From NCBI GenBank assembly GCA_019456225.1, contig VRUI01000009.1, positions 29,936-93,935 on the forward strand: a DNA stretch of 64,000 bases, read 5' to 3'. Position 1 is the stretch's first letter; each line of letters starts with the position of its first letter. A program made the translations under genes and the position numbers. The DNA is from Planctomycetota bacterium. GTDB taxonomy: Bacteria > Planctomycetota > Phycisphaerae > Sedimentisphaerales > Anaerohalosphaeraceae. The notes beneath the pieces are model-generated. The model made no database searches. It saw only the letters and a list, made by a program, of their open reading frames with translations, and was not told where the DNA came from. Shown here piece by piece: positions 17,726 through 26,201 of this stretch.

Positions 17726-18062
17726 GCTCTAGTTCTATTTCTTCCAGTAATAGCGGTGCGTCTTCTTTGAAGTCGAATTCCATTGAGTTGCAGTCCGGGC
17801 ATCCCGGTTTGTATACGTCATAGTCGAATCTTACTCCGCATTGTTTGCAGCTTGCCGACAGCGGTATGTGTTTGATATTCAGCTTCATCCCTTCACAGGG
17901 CGTTCCCTTGGCGATCAGGTCGAACGCGAAATTCAGGACTTCGTCATTGATCGGGTTGAACTGGCCGCATGAGATCGTAGCTTCCACGGCTCGGGCGTTA
18001 TGCTCGTTTGTCAGTTGCTGAATCGATTCGAAAATGCTCTGGGCGACCATTGTTTCATGCAT
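17718..18062 (-). CDS. hypA: Hydrogenase maturation nickel metallochaperone HypA
   Basis: 114 residues starting MHETMVAQSI; the N-terminal Met-His-Glu binds nickel, so the ATG at 18062 is chosen over the one two codons upstream. The zinc site is CKQC...CPDC (about residues 72-92). The start overlaps the hypE stop (TGATG). The final residues ELEPN and the stop are encoded by the first arm of an SC-repeat, which may have replaced the original C-terminus. Confidence 0.95.
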   Translation of the reverse strand: MHETMVAQSIFESIQQLTNEHNARAVEATISCGQFNPINDEVLNFAFDLIAKGTPCEGMKLNIKHIPLSASCKQCGVRFDYDVYKPGCPDCNSMEFDFKEDAPLLLEEIELEPN

Positions 18063-19084
18063 CAGCATATCCTCGGAAGTTCGCGGCCGTATGGCATCTG
18101 GACTATTCTTCGCCCGCCTATCTTTGTGACGAGTTCTACTATCGGGTCATCTTCGCCATCTAGTACAGTACCGAGTATGCAGGCATCTTTGCCGAGCGGG
18201 TGCTTTTTGCAGGCGCTAACAATTGCGTCTGCCGAACCCGCGCCGGCGACGATGACGACCTTGCCCTCGTTGGCGATGTCAAGCAGGTCAAAGCCAAGCA
18301 TTTCGGCGGCTGCGCGGACTGTCGGGTTTATCGGCAGGTCGGTTTCGCGCAACTCTATGCTGCAGTTGGAAGCTGTGGCAATTTCGTTAAGGGTTGCCGC
18401 GACTCCGCCCCTGGTCGGGTCGCGCATGAATTTTATGTCTGGCGAAACTGCCATAATGTCTGCGATGAGACCGTTGAGACACGCGCAGTCGCTTTTTAGC
18501 GGCGAGTCGAATTTTATTCCTTCACGCTGCGATATGATCGTCATACCGTGATCGCCGAGGGTGCCGTTGATTATGATCTTGTCGCCGGGTTTGATCTTGT
18601 TGAAAGACAGGTTGCCGCTTTTCGGTTTGGTTCCTATACCGGCGGTGTTGATGAATATCCCGTCAGCTGCCCCGGATTCAACGACCTTGGTATCGCCGGT
18701 TACTATTTCTATGCCGGCAGCATTGACTGTGTCGGCTGCGCTTTGGAGGATCTTTTCGAATAGCTCGAAGTCGAGACCTTCTTCGATTATCAAAGACAGG
18801 CTAAGAGCGACCGGTTTTGCGCCGGCGACGGCGAGGTCGTTGACCGTTCCGCAGATGGCGAGTTTGCCGATATCGCCGCCATTGAAAAATAACGGCTTAA
18901 CGACGAAGCTGTCGGTCGTAAAACAAACCGTCCTCGAGTCGAGAGTGATCTCGGCTGCATCGGTGAGCTGACAGAGCTTGTCATTGCCGAATCGCGGGAC
19001 GATGTGTTTGTCTATTAGAGCGCTGGTCAGGCTTCCGCCGCCTCCGTGGGCGAGAAGTATTTTCTTTTGCTGCTGGTCGGTCAA
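18062..19084 (-). CDS. hypE: Hydrogenase expression/formation protein HypE
   Basis: 340 residues, AIR-synthase-like fold. Ends in PRIC, the C-terminal cysteine that HypF carbamoylates and HypE dehydrates to a thiocyanate for the Fe-CN ligands. LLAHGGGGSL near the start and CGTVNDLAVAGA are family motifs. Its ATG overlaps the hypD stop by 4 bases and its stop overlaps the hypA start, a tightly coupled D-E-A order. Confidence 0.96.
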   Translation of the reverse strand: MTDQQQKKILLAHGGGGSLTSALIDKHIVPRFGNDKLCQLTDAAEITLDSRTVCFTTDSFVVKPLFFNGGDIGKLAICGTVNDLAVAGAKPVALSLSLIIEEGLDFELFEKILQSAADTVNAAGIEIVTGDTKVVESGAADGIFINTAGIGTKPKSGNLSFNKIKPGDKIIINGTLGDHGMTIISQREGIKFDSPLKSDCACLNGLIADIMAVSPDIKFMRDPTRGGVAATLNEIATASNCSIELRETDLPINPTVRAAAEMLGFDLLDIANEGKVVIVAGAGSADAIVSACKKHPLGKDACILGTVLDGEDDPIVELVTKIGGRRIVQMPYGRELPRIC

Positions 19085-20160
19085 GTTTGTCTCCTTTTTC
19101 GTCGTCCATATTTATACCACGCCGAACACGCCCCTTCTGTGCTTACCATGCATGGGCCTACCGGTTCGTCCGGCGTACATGCCGAATCGAACATCGCACA
19201 TTCCGGCGGGTCGATAAGACCGCACAGTACCTCGCCGCATCGACATCCGGTCATATCCTCGGCGGGTATTTCGTCTATTCCGAAGCGAGTCATCGCGTCG
19301 TACTTGCCGTACTTTTCTTTTAGCCTCAGCGTGCCGTTTGGTATTTTACCAAGTCCACGCCAGTATCCGTCGTAGGGCTCGAAGTATTCGTCGATGATCT
19401 TCATTGCCGCCTGGTTACCGGTTGGCGTTACCGCGACTTCGTATATTGATTTTGTTTCGGCGATGCCTTCTGTAAGTTGGCGGCAGATCTCGGCGATCCC
19501 TTCGATGACCTGCATCGGTTCAAATCCGGCGACGACGCAGGGACGTTTGTAATTTTCGACGATCGGCTTGTAGGCATCGGTGCCTATTATTACGCTTACA
19601 TGGCCGGGACACAGGAAAGCGTCTATTTTGTGGTTTTTGTCGGAGAGCAACGCGTCCATTGCAGGGACGACTTTTTTGTGACCGCTGAGTATGCAGAAGT
19701 TTTCCAGGCCGAGTTTGCCGGCGTCGGCGACGGCGACGGCAGAGGCCGGCGTTGTAGTTTCAAATCCGACTGCGATGAAGACGACCGTTTTGTCGGGGTT
19801 TTCTTTTGCCAGGTTGATCGCATCATCCGAGCTAAGAACGACCTTTACATTTCCGCTGGTCAGTGCTTCAAGCGATGTATCTTTGCCGGGAACCCGCATC
19901 ATGTCGCCGTATGTTGCGAGTATACAGTCATCTCGTTTTGCCAGGTTGATCGTTACGTCAATATAGCCCTGGTCGGTCACGCAGACCGGGCAGCCGGGTC
20001 CGGAAAGCAGTTTTAGTTTTTCCGGGATAGCCGAGCGGATCCCGTTCCTGAAGATCGAAACAGTGTGCGTTCCGCATACTTCCATTATGTTTATCTGCCT
20101 GCCAAGCTTTTCGCAGGCAGCATCCATTTGTGATCGTGCTGTGCTGATACGTTCAAGCAT
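19081..20160 (-). CDS. hypD: Hydrogenase formation protein HypD
   Basis: 359 residues. Family motifs: MEVCGTHT (Fe-binding cysteine), LLSGPGCPVCVT, and the four C-terminal cysteines for a [4Fe-4S] cluster spread over CRCGEVLCG and CAMF. HypC-HypD is the scaffold where Fe(CN)2CO is assembled. An SC-repeat lies between hypC and hypD. Confidence 0.96.
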   Translation of the reverse strand: MLERISTARSQMDAACEKLGRQINIMEVCGTHTVSIFRNGIRSAIPEKLKLLSGPGCPVCVTDQGYIDVTINLAKRDDCILATYGDMMRVPGKDTSLEALTSGNVKVVLSSDDAINLAKENPDKTVVFIAVGFETTTPASAVAVADAGKLGLENFCILSGHKKVVPAMDALLSDKNHKIDAFLCPGHVSVIIGTDAYKPIVENYKRPCVVAGFEPMQVIEGIAEICRQLTEGIAETKSIYEVAVTPTGNQAAMKIIDEYFEPYDGYWRGLGKIPNGTLRLKEKYGKYDAMTRFGIDEIPAEDMTGCRCGEVLCGLIDPPECAMFDSACTPDEPVGPCMVSTEGACSAWYKYGRRKRRQT

Positions 20161-20189
20161 TTTTCTTCGTGACCCCGATTTTCAAATAA

Positions 20190-20283
20190 AACAGCCTCGG
20201 CCGCAAGGCCGAATCCTAAATTCGTAATTAGTAATTCGTAATTAGTAATTAGTAATTCCAAACTGGCCGCCAGGTCAGTTTGG
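20190..20283 (-). repeat. SC-repeat copy 2 (hypC/hypD)
   Basis: Sense direction: CCAAACTGACC-TGGC-GGCCAGTTTGG begins 4 bases after the hypC stop, then a linker of several TAATTAC/ACGAATTA units, then GGATTCGGCC-TTGC-GGCCGAGGCT ending about 30 bases before the hypD start. Confidence 0.85.
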
Positions 20284-20287
20284 TTAG

Positions 20288-20530
20288 TTATCCTGAAATT
20301 TTGTTTGGGTTGTCTTTGTAGTTTTCTATCTCCTCAAACAGCTCCCAGGTCTTTTTTGCTTCCTCTTCATCGAGGGTTGTTATGGCAAAGCCCGCGTGGA
20401 TGAGCACTATGTCGCCGATCTTTACTTCAGGGGTGAGGGTAGTTCTTATGTTCCAGCGGTTGCCCATCGCGTCAACTACCGCTTTGTCGTCTTCCATCTC
20501 TATTATTCTGGCTGGCACTGCCAAACACAT
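20288..20530 (-). CDS. hypC: Hydrogenase assembly chaperone HypC
   Basis: 80 residues starting MCLAVPARI; the Cys2 after Met removal binds HypD and the iron centre. The small OB-like barrel and the IHAGFAI motif are typical. Follows hypF by 27 bases. Confidence 0.95.
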   Translation of the reverse strand: MCLAVPARIIEMEDDKAVVDAMGNRWNIRTTLTPEVKIGDIVLIHAGFAITTLDEEEAKKTWELFEEIENYKDNPNKISG

Positions 20531-20557
20531 ATCGTTCCCTTTGTTAGTCGTAAGTCG

Positions 20558-22981
20558 TTATTTATACATTTCGGCGGCTATTGCTGCCTGGCCCAGGGCT
20601 ATACCGCCGTCATTTGCGGGCACCCTTCTCTTAAATAATACAAAGAAACCAGAATTTTTCAACTGCTGAATTACACGGTTTGCAAGATAGTTGTTACAAA
20701 ATACCCCGCCGGACAGTGCGACCGCCTTAATGGCATGTATTTTTCTGGCTTTTTTGGCAAATCCCATCATTGCGGCGGCGGCCCAGTTATGGAACTTTGC
20801 CGATATTATGCCGGTAGTTACGCCGTTTGCTTTGTCTTGAAGAAGCTCCATAAGCATCGTTCTGTAGTCCAGCTCCAATGCCGGACCTTTCTCTGTGATC
20901 GTTACAGTGTAGGCATCTTCTATGCCGGGCTGGATCGCAGATTCCAGGGTCATCGGCAGCTGGGCCTCAAACTGGTTGCAAGTGCCCAGCCCAAGGATGG
21001 CGGCGACGGCGTCGAATAATCTGCCCATACTGGAAGTTTGCACGGTGTTAATATTTTTTTCGATCTGGGTCTGAATTATTTGCACCCTGGATTTGTCTGG
21101 CTCTATTGCTTCAATTATATCTGAGTGTTTTTGCGAAATGGTGCTCATCAAGCCCAGTACCGGCCGCAGAGCCTCTTTCGAAGCGGCGTCACCGCCGGCA
21201 AGCGGGAAGTATCGCAGGTGTCCGAATCGTGTAAATTCGGCGAGCGATGCGATGAGGCACTCGCATCCCCAGATCGCCCCGTCTGTGCCAAGCCCGGTAC
21301 CGTCGGCGACTAATCCTATAACCTTTTCGCGGTAGTCGTATTCGGCGAGTACCGAGGCGATGTGGGCCCAGTGGTGCTGAACCTGGATGGTTTCCGCCCC
21401 GCCGAGCGACTGGGCGTATTGGGTTGAAATATAGGATGGATGAAGATCGCAGACGAATATCTCCGGGTTTATCTCGAAGAGGGACCGGAGATGTTTTATG
21501 GATTCGACGTAGTGTCGGTAGACCCGCAGGTCTTCAAGGTCGCCGATGTGCTCGCTGAGGATAAGCTGGTTCCCTTTGGCCAGGCAAAAGGTATTTTTAA
21601 GATCTCCGCCAGCTGCGAAGATTTGTTTTTTTATCGGCTTGTCGCGAAGAACAGGCCCCGGTGTATATCCTCTTGACCGTCTTATCAGGGCCTGTCCGCC
21701 GGCGACGATGTGGACTATCGAGTCGTCGGTCTGGCGGCGGATGTCACGGTTGTGCATGAGGAAGGCGTCGGCGATGCCGGAAAGTTTTTCCAGTGCTTCG
21801 CCGTTGTCACAGATGAGCGGTTCGTCGGAGAGGTTTGCACTGGTCATTACGAGTACGTCTATGCCTTCTTCGGCAAACAGCAAATGATGGAGCGGTGTGT
21901 AGCACAGCATAAACCCGAGAGTACTTAGACCCTGAGCGACCGAGGCGGCTATGGATGTATTTTTTCGTTTTCCCAGAAGCACTATCGGGCTTTGGGGGCT
22001 GGTCAGCAGTCTGGCTGCCGGTTCGGTGACCTCTGCATACTGGTTGATCTTTTCGATAGACGCTGCCATCAGGGCGAATGGTTTGTGATCTCTTTGTTTT
22101 CTTTGGCGCAGAGTCTGGACGGCTTTTTCATTTTTTGAGTCGACAGCAAGGTGGAAACCTCCGAGGCCTTTGATCGCGACGATCTTGCCCTGTTTGAGCA
22201 TTGCGGCGGTTTTTGCGATTGCTTTATCGGAGTTTGTTTCCATCATTTCACCCTTTGGGGTGGCACCTTCAAGCCGCAGGCTTGTGGGTGCTGAGCCCGG
22301 TACACCCACAAGCTTCGCTTGAAGGTGCCACCCGGAATGCGAACTTTGTTTATCATCCCTGTGCTTCGGGTTTCTGTTGACCGATTCTATTTCGGTCAGC
22401 CAGATGTTTGGGCCGCATTTGGGGCAGGCTACCGGTTGGGCGTGGAACCTTCTGTCTTTGGGGTCGGTATATTGGCCCTCGCATTTTTTGCACATTGCAA
22501 ACCCGGCCATCGTTGTGTTGCAGCGGTCGTAGGGGATCGTTTCTACGATGGTGTATCTTGGCCCGCAGTTTGTGCAGTTGATGAACGGGTATCGCCAGCG
22601 GAAATCGCCGCCGTCGTTCATCTCGGCGAGGCATTCGCCGCAGGTGGCAGAGTCTGCCGTAACGTGGGAGGTCTTTTCGCCGGGCGTCGGGCTCTTTCGG
22701 ATCGCAAAAACTCTTTCGCCGTCAATTTCGGGGACCTGCCGCAACCGCATCGAGGTAATATTCATCAGCGGCGGCCAGTCGAGATTCTTTTTGCCCAGTT
22801 CGAGAATTTTAACGAAATCCGCGATACGGTCGCCGGCGCCCTGCACCTCGATAACCACACCCTGGCTGTCATTAAAAACCGAACCGGTCAGACAGAGCTG
22901 CGAAGCCTTTCTAAATATATAAGGCCTGCACCCAACGCCCTGAACCTGCCCCTGTATTAATATTTTATTTCGAATTTCCAT
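20558..22981 (-). CDS. hypF: Carbamoyltransferase HypF with an in-frame palindromic insertion
   Basis: About 807 residues from MEIRNKIL. Order: acylphosphatase domain (GQVQGVGCRPY, residues ~1-90), two CX2C...CX2C zinc fingers (~105-195), YrdC/Sua5 domain starting at KQGKIVAIKGLGGFHLAV, and the Kae1-like C-terminal domain with the metal histidines in VQHHWAHIA and the ADGTGLGTDG loop. It makes the carbamoyl-AMP-derived group for HypE. Between the zinc fingers and YrdC is an extra segment of about 40-50 residues, largely encoded by a palindromic repeat (22258-22333). An upstream start at 23074 would run through an SC-repeat and is rejected. All catalytic motifs are intact. Confidence 0.95.
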   Translation of the reverse strand: MEIRNKILIQGQVQGVGCRPYIFRKASQLCLTGSVFNDSQGVVIEVQGAGDRIADFVKILELGKKNLDWPPLMNITSMRLRQVPEIDGERVFAIRKSPTPGEKTSHVTADSATCGECLAEMNDGGDFRWRYPFINCTNCGPRYTIVETIPYDRCNTTMAGFAMCKKCEGQYTDPKDRRFHAQPVACPKCGPNIWLTEIESVNRNPKHRDDKQSSHSGWHLQAKLVGVPGSAPTSLRLEGATPKGEMMETNSDKAIAKTAAMLKQGKIVAIKGLGGFHLAVDSKNEKAVQTLRQRKQRDHKPFALMAASIEKINQYAEVTEPAARLLTSPQSPIVLLGKRKNTSIAASVAQGLSTLGFMLCYTPLHHLLFAEEGIDVLVMTSANLSDEPLICDNGEALEKLSGIADAFLMHNRDIRRQTDDSIVHIVAGGQALIRRSRGYTPGPVLRDKPIKKQIFAAGGDLKNTFCLAKGNQLILSEHIGDLEDLRVYRHYVESIKHLRSLFEINPEIFVCDLHPSYISTQYAQSLGGAETIQVQHHWAHIASVLAEYDYREKVIGLVADGTGLGTDGAIWGCECLIASLAEFTRFGHLRYFPLAGGDAASKEALRPVLGLMSTISQKHSDIIEAIEPDKSRVQIIQTQIEKNINTVQTSSMGRLFDAVAAILGLGTCNQFEAQLPMTLESAIQPGIEDAYTVTITEKGPALELDYRTMLMELLQDKANGVTTGIISAKFHNWAAAAMMGFAKKARKIHAIKAVALSGGVFCNNYLANRVIQQLKNSGFFVLFKRRVPANDGGIALGQAAIAAEMYK
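22258..22333. repeat. Palindromic element inserted in frame within hypF
   Basis: Two arms, GGGTGGCACCTTCAAG..GCTTGTGGGTG and CACCCACAAGC..CTTGAAGGTGCCACCC, around a 12-base centre. Only the short CCGCAG/TTCG segment between the arm halves fails to pair. It encodes about residues 217-242 of HypF and keeps the frame open. Resembles protein-coding palindromic elements such as those of Rickettsia in style, not in sequence. Confidence 0.85.
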
Positions 22982-23014
22982 GCAGGGCTTGCATAACATT
23001 TGTTTTTTAATAAA

Positions 23015-23100
23015 AATAGCCTCGGCCTTCAGGCCGAAACGACCATTATACATTATACAATAATCATTATACATTTCAAGCTGGCCGACAGGTCAGTTTG
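23015..23100 (-). repeat. SC-repeat copy 3 (pgsA/hypF)
   Basis: Sense direction: CAAACTGACC-TGTC-GGCCAGCTTG begins 2 bases after the pgsA stop, followed by a TGTATAATG-type linker and hairpin B with core CGGCC-TGAA-GGCCG and tail GAGGCTATTTTTA, 34 bases before the hypF start. Confidence 0.85.
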
Positions 23101-23102
23101 AG

Positions 23103-23726
23103 CTACTTGATCGGTCGCCTCACTGCCGATATTCCTGAGATCACTGTCGTTACCAGCATTATCGCAAAGGTCACGACCGCAAACCAGTCTCCCCATTCTT
23201 TTGATACATACGCCCATTTGACCATTACCATGCCGATGGAAAATGACTGGAAGAACATTTTGAGTTTGCCGGAAACAGTAGCACCGAAATTTATACCTCT
23301 GGATTCGGCGATATGGCGGATTATCGTAACCATCAGTTCGCGGATGATAATTATTGCCGCTGTACCCCAGTAAAAAATCTGCATAAATCTGGCCGACAGG
23401 TCGAAGTTGTCAAGGGTAGGCTGACCGACGATGGCAAAACATATAAACGCACCGCAGACAAGAAATTTGTCGGCGAGCGGGTCAACGATGCGGCCGAATT
23501 TGCTGGTTACGTCATACATCCTGGCGATCTTGCCGTCAACAATATCGGTTAGACCCGTCACGACAAAAAGGATAAACGCGACAAGCAGGTAATTAGATGT
23601 GCCCGGAGCATCTAAATCCGGCGCAAGCAGGATCATCGCCAGAAAAACAACCGTAAGCACCAACCGGCCAATAGTCAGTGCGTTTGGAACGTATTTGATA
23701 ATGCCTTTGTTGTGGTCATCAGCCAT
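23103..23726 (-). CDS. pgsA: CDP-alcohol phosphatidyltransferase (PgsA type)
   Basis: 207 residues, several membrane helices. The complete CDP-alcohol phosphotransferase motif DG-x2-AR-x8-G-x3-D-x3-D is present in DGKIARMYDV...GRIVDPLADK. Length and the N-terminal YVPNALTIGRL fit phosphatidylglycerophosphate synthase, the committed step to phosphatidylglycerol. ATG at 23726 has GGAGA 6 bases upstream. Probably co-transcribed with rimO upstream and hyp downstream. Confidence 0.9.
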   Translation of the reverse strand: MADDHNKGIIKYVPNALTIGRLVLTVVFLAMILLAPDLDAPGTSNYLLVAFILFVVTGLTDIVDGKIARMYDVTSKFGRIVDPLADKFLVCGAFICFAIVGQPTLDNFDLSARFMQIFYWGTAAIIIIRELMVTIIRHIAESRGINFGATVSGKLKMFFQSFSIGMVMVKWAYVSKEWGDWFAVVTFAIMLVTTVISGISAVRRPIK

Positions 23727-23749
23727 ACTGTTTCTCCATGGCAAATTAT

Positions 23750-23845
23750 TTAGTACCGCCGGCATCTTGCCGGCTTTTCTCGTAGTGTCGGCATCCTGCC
23801 GACGCTGTTTAATTATGTGGGCTTCAAGCCCACACTACGTGTAGT
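23750..23845. repeat. Three short hairpins between rimO and pgsA
   Basis: CCGGCATCTTGCCGG, GTCGGCATCCTGCCGAC and GTGGGCTTCAAGCCCAC follow one another. The last type recurs as a variant at 42.15 kb. Confidence 0.65.
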
Positions 23846-23866
23846 TTACAGCATCCGTTAAAATAA

Positions 23867-25231
23867 TCAACCAGAAATTTCTTGAACTATCAAATCATAA
23901 TCGTTGGCAGCGAGAACCTCGGTTTCTACAAAATCGCCGGGTTGTGCCGTGCAGTCCTTTACCAGGCAAATACTGTCTACATGGGGGGCCTGGCCGTAGA
24001 ATCGGCCTATGCCGACACCGTCTTTGTCCGAGCCCTCGTCGATCAGGCAGGTCAGCTTTTTACCCACGTGCCGGCGGGCCTTCTCGAAAGCTATCTCCTG
24101 CTGAATACCCATCAAAATGTCGGCTCGCTCTTTTCGGACCTGTTCGGGAACCTGCCCGTCCATCCCGGCAGCCGCGGTTCCAGGCTCCGGGTAAAAACTA
24201 AAGCAACCCAGGGCATCGAACCTGGCCCACTTGACAAACTCGATCAGCTCGGCGAAACTTTCGTCCGTCTCACCGGGCAGACCCGCGATAACGGTAGTCC
24301 GCAAAACCACATCATCCATCGCCGCACGCAGCTTTTCGATAAGGGCGACCGTCTTGTCCTTTCGGTCGCTTCGCCGCATGGCCTTTAGAATATCGTCGTT
24401 AATATGCTGGATCGGCATATCAATATAGTTAAGCACCTTTTCGCTGGCGGAGATCGTCTCAATCAGCCGATCGTCGATCCCGGCGGGATACAGATACATC
24501 AGCCGGATCCACTTAAGGGCGTCGATCTTTTCGAGCTTGCCGATCAATCGTGAAAGCCCGTCCTTTTCGCCAAGGTCGCGTCCGTAGTAATTACTGTCCT
24601 GTGCGATAATGCTAAGCTCAACAGCACCGTTGCCGACAAGTTCCCGGGCCTCGGAGAGAATAATATCTTCGGGCTTGCTCCGGAATTTGCCCCGAATCGA
24701 CGGTATCGTACAAAACGCACACTTGCGGTCGCAGCCCTCGCTGATACGCATATACGCCCAATGCCCCGGCGTGATAAGCAGCCGCCCCCGGTCATCGGAA
24801 ATGCCTCCATTATCGCCGCCCATATACATCACCGAACCAACACCGCCTGAAGGATGCAAGGTCTGCTTGATTATCGCGGCAATATTATCCCGCTCGCCAA
24901 GTCCGACAACAGCGTCAATGCCGTCAACTTCGTCGATAAGTTCCTGCCCCATCCGCTGGGCCAGGCAGCCGGTGACAATGACCTTTTTGACAGAACCGCT
25001 GGTTTTGCACTCGACAGCCTCGGCGATAGCTTCGATAGCTTCTTGCTTTGCAGGGGCGATAAACCCGCACGTATTGATCACGACAACATCGGCAGCGGAA
25101 ATGTCTTCACAGATAACAAACCCCGCTTCGCCGATTTCGGCAAGCATCTTCTCGCTATCAACAAGGTTCTTAGGGCAGCCAAGGGCAATAAAACCGACAG
25201 ATTCAACATTCGCATTTTCACTATTTACCAT
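23867..25231 (-). CDS. rimO: Ribosomal protein S12 methylthiotransferase RimO
   Basis: 454 residues. N-terminal UPF0004 domain (GCPKNLVDSE, with three cysteines for the auxiliary cluster), radical SAM CDRKCAFC (CxxxCxxC), and a C-terminal TRAM domain. RimO methylthiolates Asp88 of ribosomal protein S12; GCPKN rather than GCQMN separates it from MiaB. ATG at 25231 preferred; an upstream in-frame GTG at 25255 adds eight residues. Confidence 0.94.
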   Translation of the reverse strand: MVNSENANVESVGFIALGCPKNLVDSEKMLAEIGEAGFVICEDISAADVVVINTCGFIAPAKQEAIEAIAEAVECKTSGSVKKVIVTGCLAQRMGQELIDEVDGIDAVVGLGERDNIAAIIKQTLHPSGGVGSVMYMGGDNGGISDDRGRLLITPGHWAYMRISEGCDRKCAFCTIPSIRGKFRSKPEDIILSEARELVGNGAVELSIIAQDSNYYGRDLGEKDGLSRLIGKLEKIDALKWIRLMYLYPAGIDDRLIETISASEKVLNYIDMPIQHINDDILKAMRRSDRKDKTVALIEKLRAAMDDVVLRTTVIAGLPGETDESFAELIEFVKWARFDALGCFSFYPEPGTAAAGMDGQVPEQVRKERADILMGIQQEIAFEKARRHVGKKLTCLIDEGSDKDGVGIGRFYGQAPHVDSICLVKDCTAQPGDFVETEVLAANDYDLIVQEISG

Positions 25232-25255
25232 AGCCGGCAAAATAGCAGAAAACAC

Positions 25256-25753
25256 CGGTAAAGTCCAAACATTTTAAAGATCACAGACATAACCCAAAAG
25301 CTAAATCACCTAAACCCCCGAAAACGCTATTTCGCGACTACGTTAATTTTGGCTGCATTGGAGATAAGAAAACCATCCTTCCATGATGGTGCAGCAAAAA
25401 GACCTTCGCTTGCGATAGGGTGCATAACGATCAAAGTAAAGCCATCAATTTTTCGCAACATTACAAATCCTCAAAAAACACCTGACTTCGACATGTCATT
25501 ATTATAATCAATATCAGCAAATTTTGTAAGTAAAATGCCCAATAGACCGATAAAAACCAAGGCCGCAATCAGGAATCAGGACAGGCCAACCCGGCAAGGG
25601 CAGCGAGTTTATTTGGTAGCAACTCAAAAAAAACGCCTGGAAAACCAGATTTTCGGCATTTTTCGGCTTTGACAGACCTCAAAAAAGTGCGGAAACTACA
25701 AATCGTAAGTCCTTGCAAAATAAGGACTTACGACGAAATATCAAATATTTTTC
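25256..25753. other. Gene-free interval with a perfect hairpin
   Basis: No credible gene. CGTAAGTCCTT (25704-25714) and AAGGACTTACG (25722-25732) form an 11-bp stem with a 7-base loop. A short possible frame near 25340-25460 on the minus strand (containing IDGFTLIVMHP-like sequence) has no good start or family and is left unannotated. Confidence 0.5.
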
Positions 25754-25782
25754 TTGTTATTTCCATGAATTTCAGTTATAAT
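25754..25782 (+). promoter_or_regulatory. Promoter of a small orphan transcription unit
   Basis: TTGTTA (25754-25759), 17-base spacer, perfect TATAAT (25777-25782). A rho-independent terminator follows at 26000-26036, predicting a transcript of about 245 bases. Confidence 0.55.
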
Positions 25783-25878
25783 AGGTTTAACAATGATGAT
25801 TCGGCTTCGTTGGTCGGGTTGAAGAATGGGAAGATTTTTGGATTGGGTGAAGTATAAAAGTTTAAGCATAAGGGGAAT

Positions 25879-25977
25879 ATGATGACTAACTTTTATCAAA
25901 AAGTGTGGCTTCCGTTTATGGTCACTAAGAAAAGAATTTTGATTCTGGCCATCGCCAGCTACATCGCCCTCTGCTAG
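25879..25977 (+). CDS. Small hydrophobic peptide, 32 residues
   Basis: Reads MMTNFYQKVWLPFM then VTKKRILILAIASYIALC. AGGGGAAT directly precedes the two ATGs. A basic KKR is followed by a hydrophobic helix ILILAIASYIAL, and the peptide ends in Cys. It lies between a good promoter (25754-25782) and a terminator (26000-26036). No family known to me. It could be a membrane-active small protein or toxin-like peptide; alternatively the transcript may be non-coding. Confidence 0.45.
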   Translation: MMTNFYQKVWLPFMVTKKRILILAIASYIALC

Positions 25978-25999
25978 ACAGGCATGTAGAACAATCTTA

Positions 26000-26036
26000 A
26001 GCGGCTGTTTCCGTAAAGGTCTCAGCCGCTATTTTT
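26000..26036 (+). terminator. Rho-independent terminator
   Basis: AGCGGCTG (26000-26007) pairs with CAGCCGCT (26023-26030), followed by ATTTTT. Ends the small unit begun at about 25789. Confidence 0.8.
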
Positions 26037-26051
26037 ATGCGCAAAAAACTC

Positions 26052-26083
26052 AACCACGGATTGCACGGATTTCTACGGATTAA
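26052..26083. repeat. CCGTG triplet repeat (copy 3)
   Basis: AACCACGGATT, GCACGGATT and CTACGGATTAAAG in succession, the same family as at 13.04 and 14.64 kb. Confidence 0.6.
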
Positions 26084-26111
26084 AGACTTTGTATAGTGTG
26101 GTTTTTTTTAT

Positions 26112-26199
26112 AAAATAGCCTCGCCCGTAAGGGCGAATCATCCATTATACATTATACAATAATCATTATTCATTTCAAACTGACCAATGAGTCAGTTTG
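26112..26199 (-). repeat. SC-repeat copy 4 (after the DegT aminotransferase gene)
   Basis: Sense direction: CAAACTGACT-CATT-GGTCAGTTTG begins 2 bases after the aminotransferase stop; TGTATAATG-type linker; hairpin B is GATTCGCCC-TTAC-GGGCGAGGCTATTTT, where the GGCC/GGCC core has changed to GCCC/GGGC with pairing preserved. Confidence 0.85.
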
Positions 26200-26201
26200 C
26201 G

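Noticed and set aside
22258..22333. Intein or frameshift in hypF
   Set aside because: Too short for an intein and the frame is kept; it is a palindromic repeat insertion.
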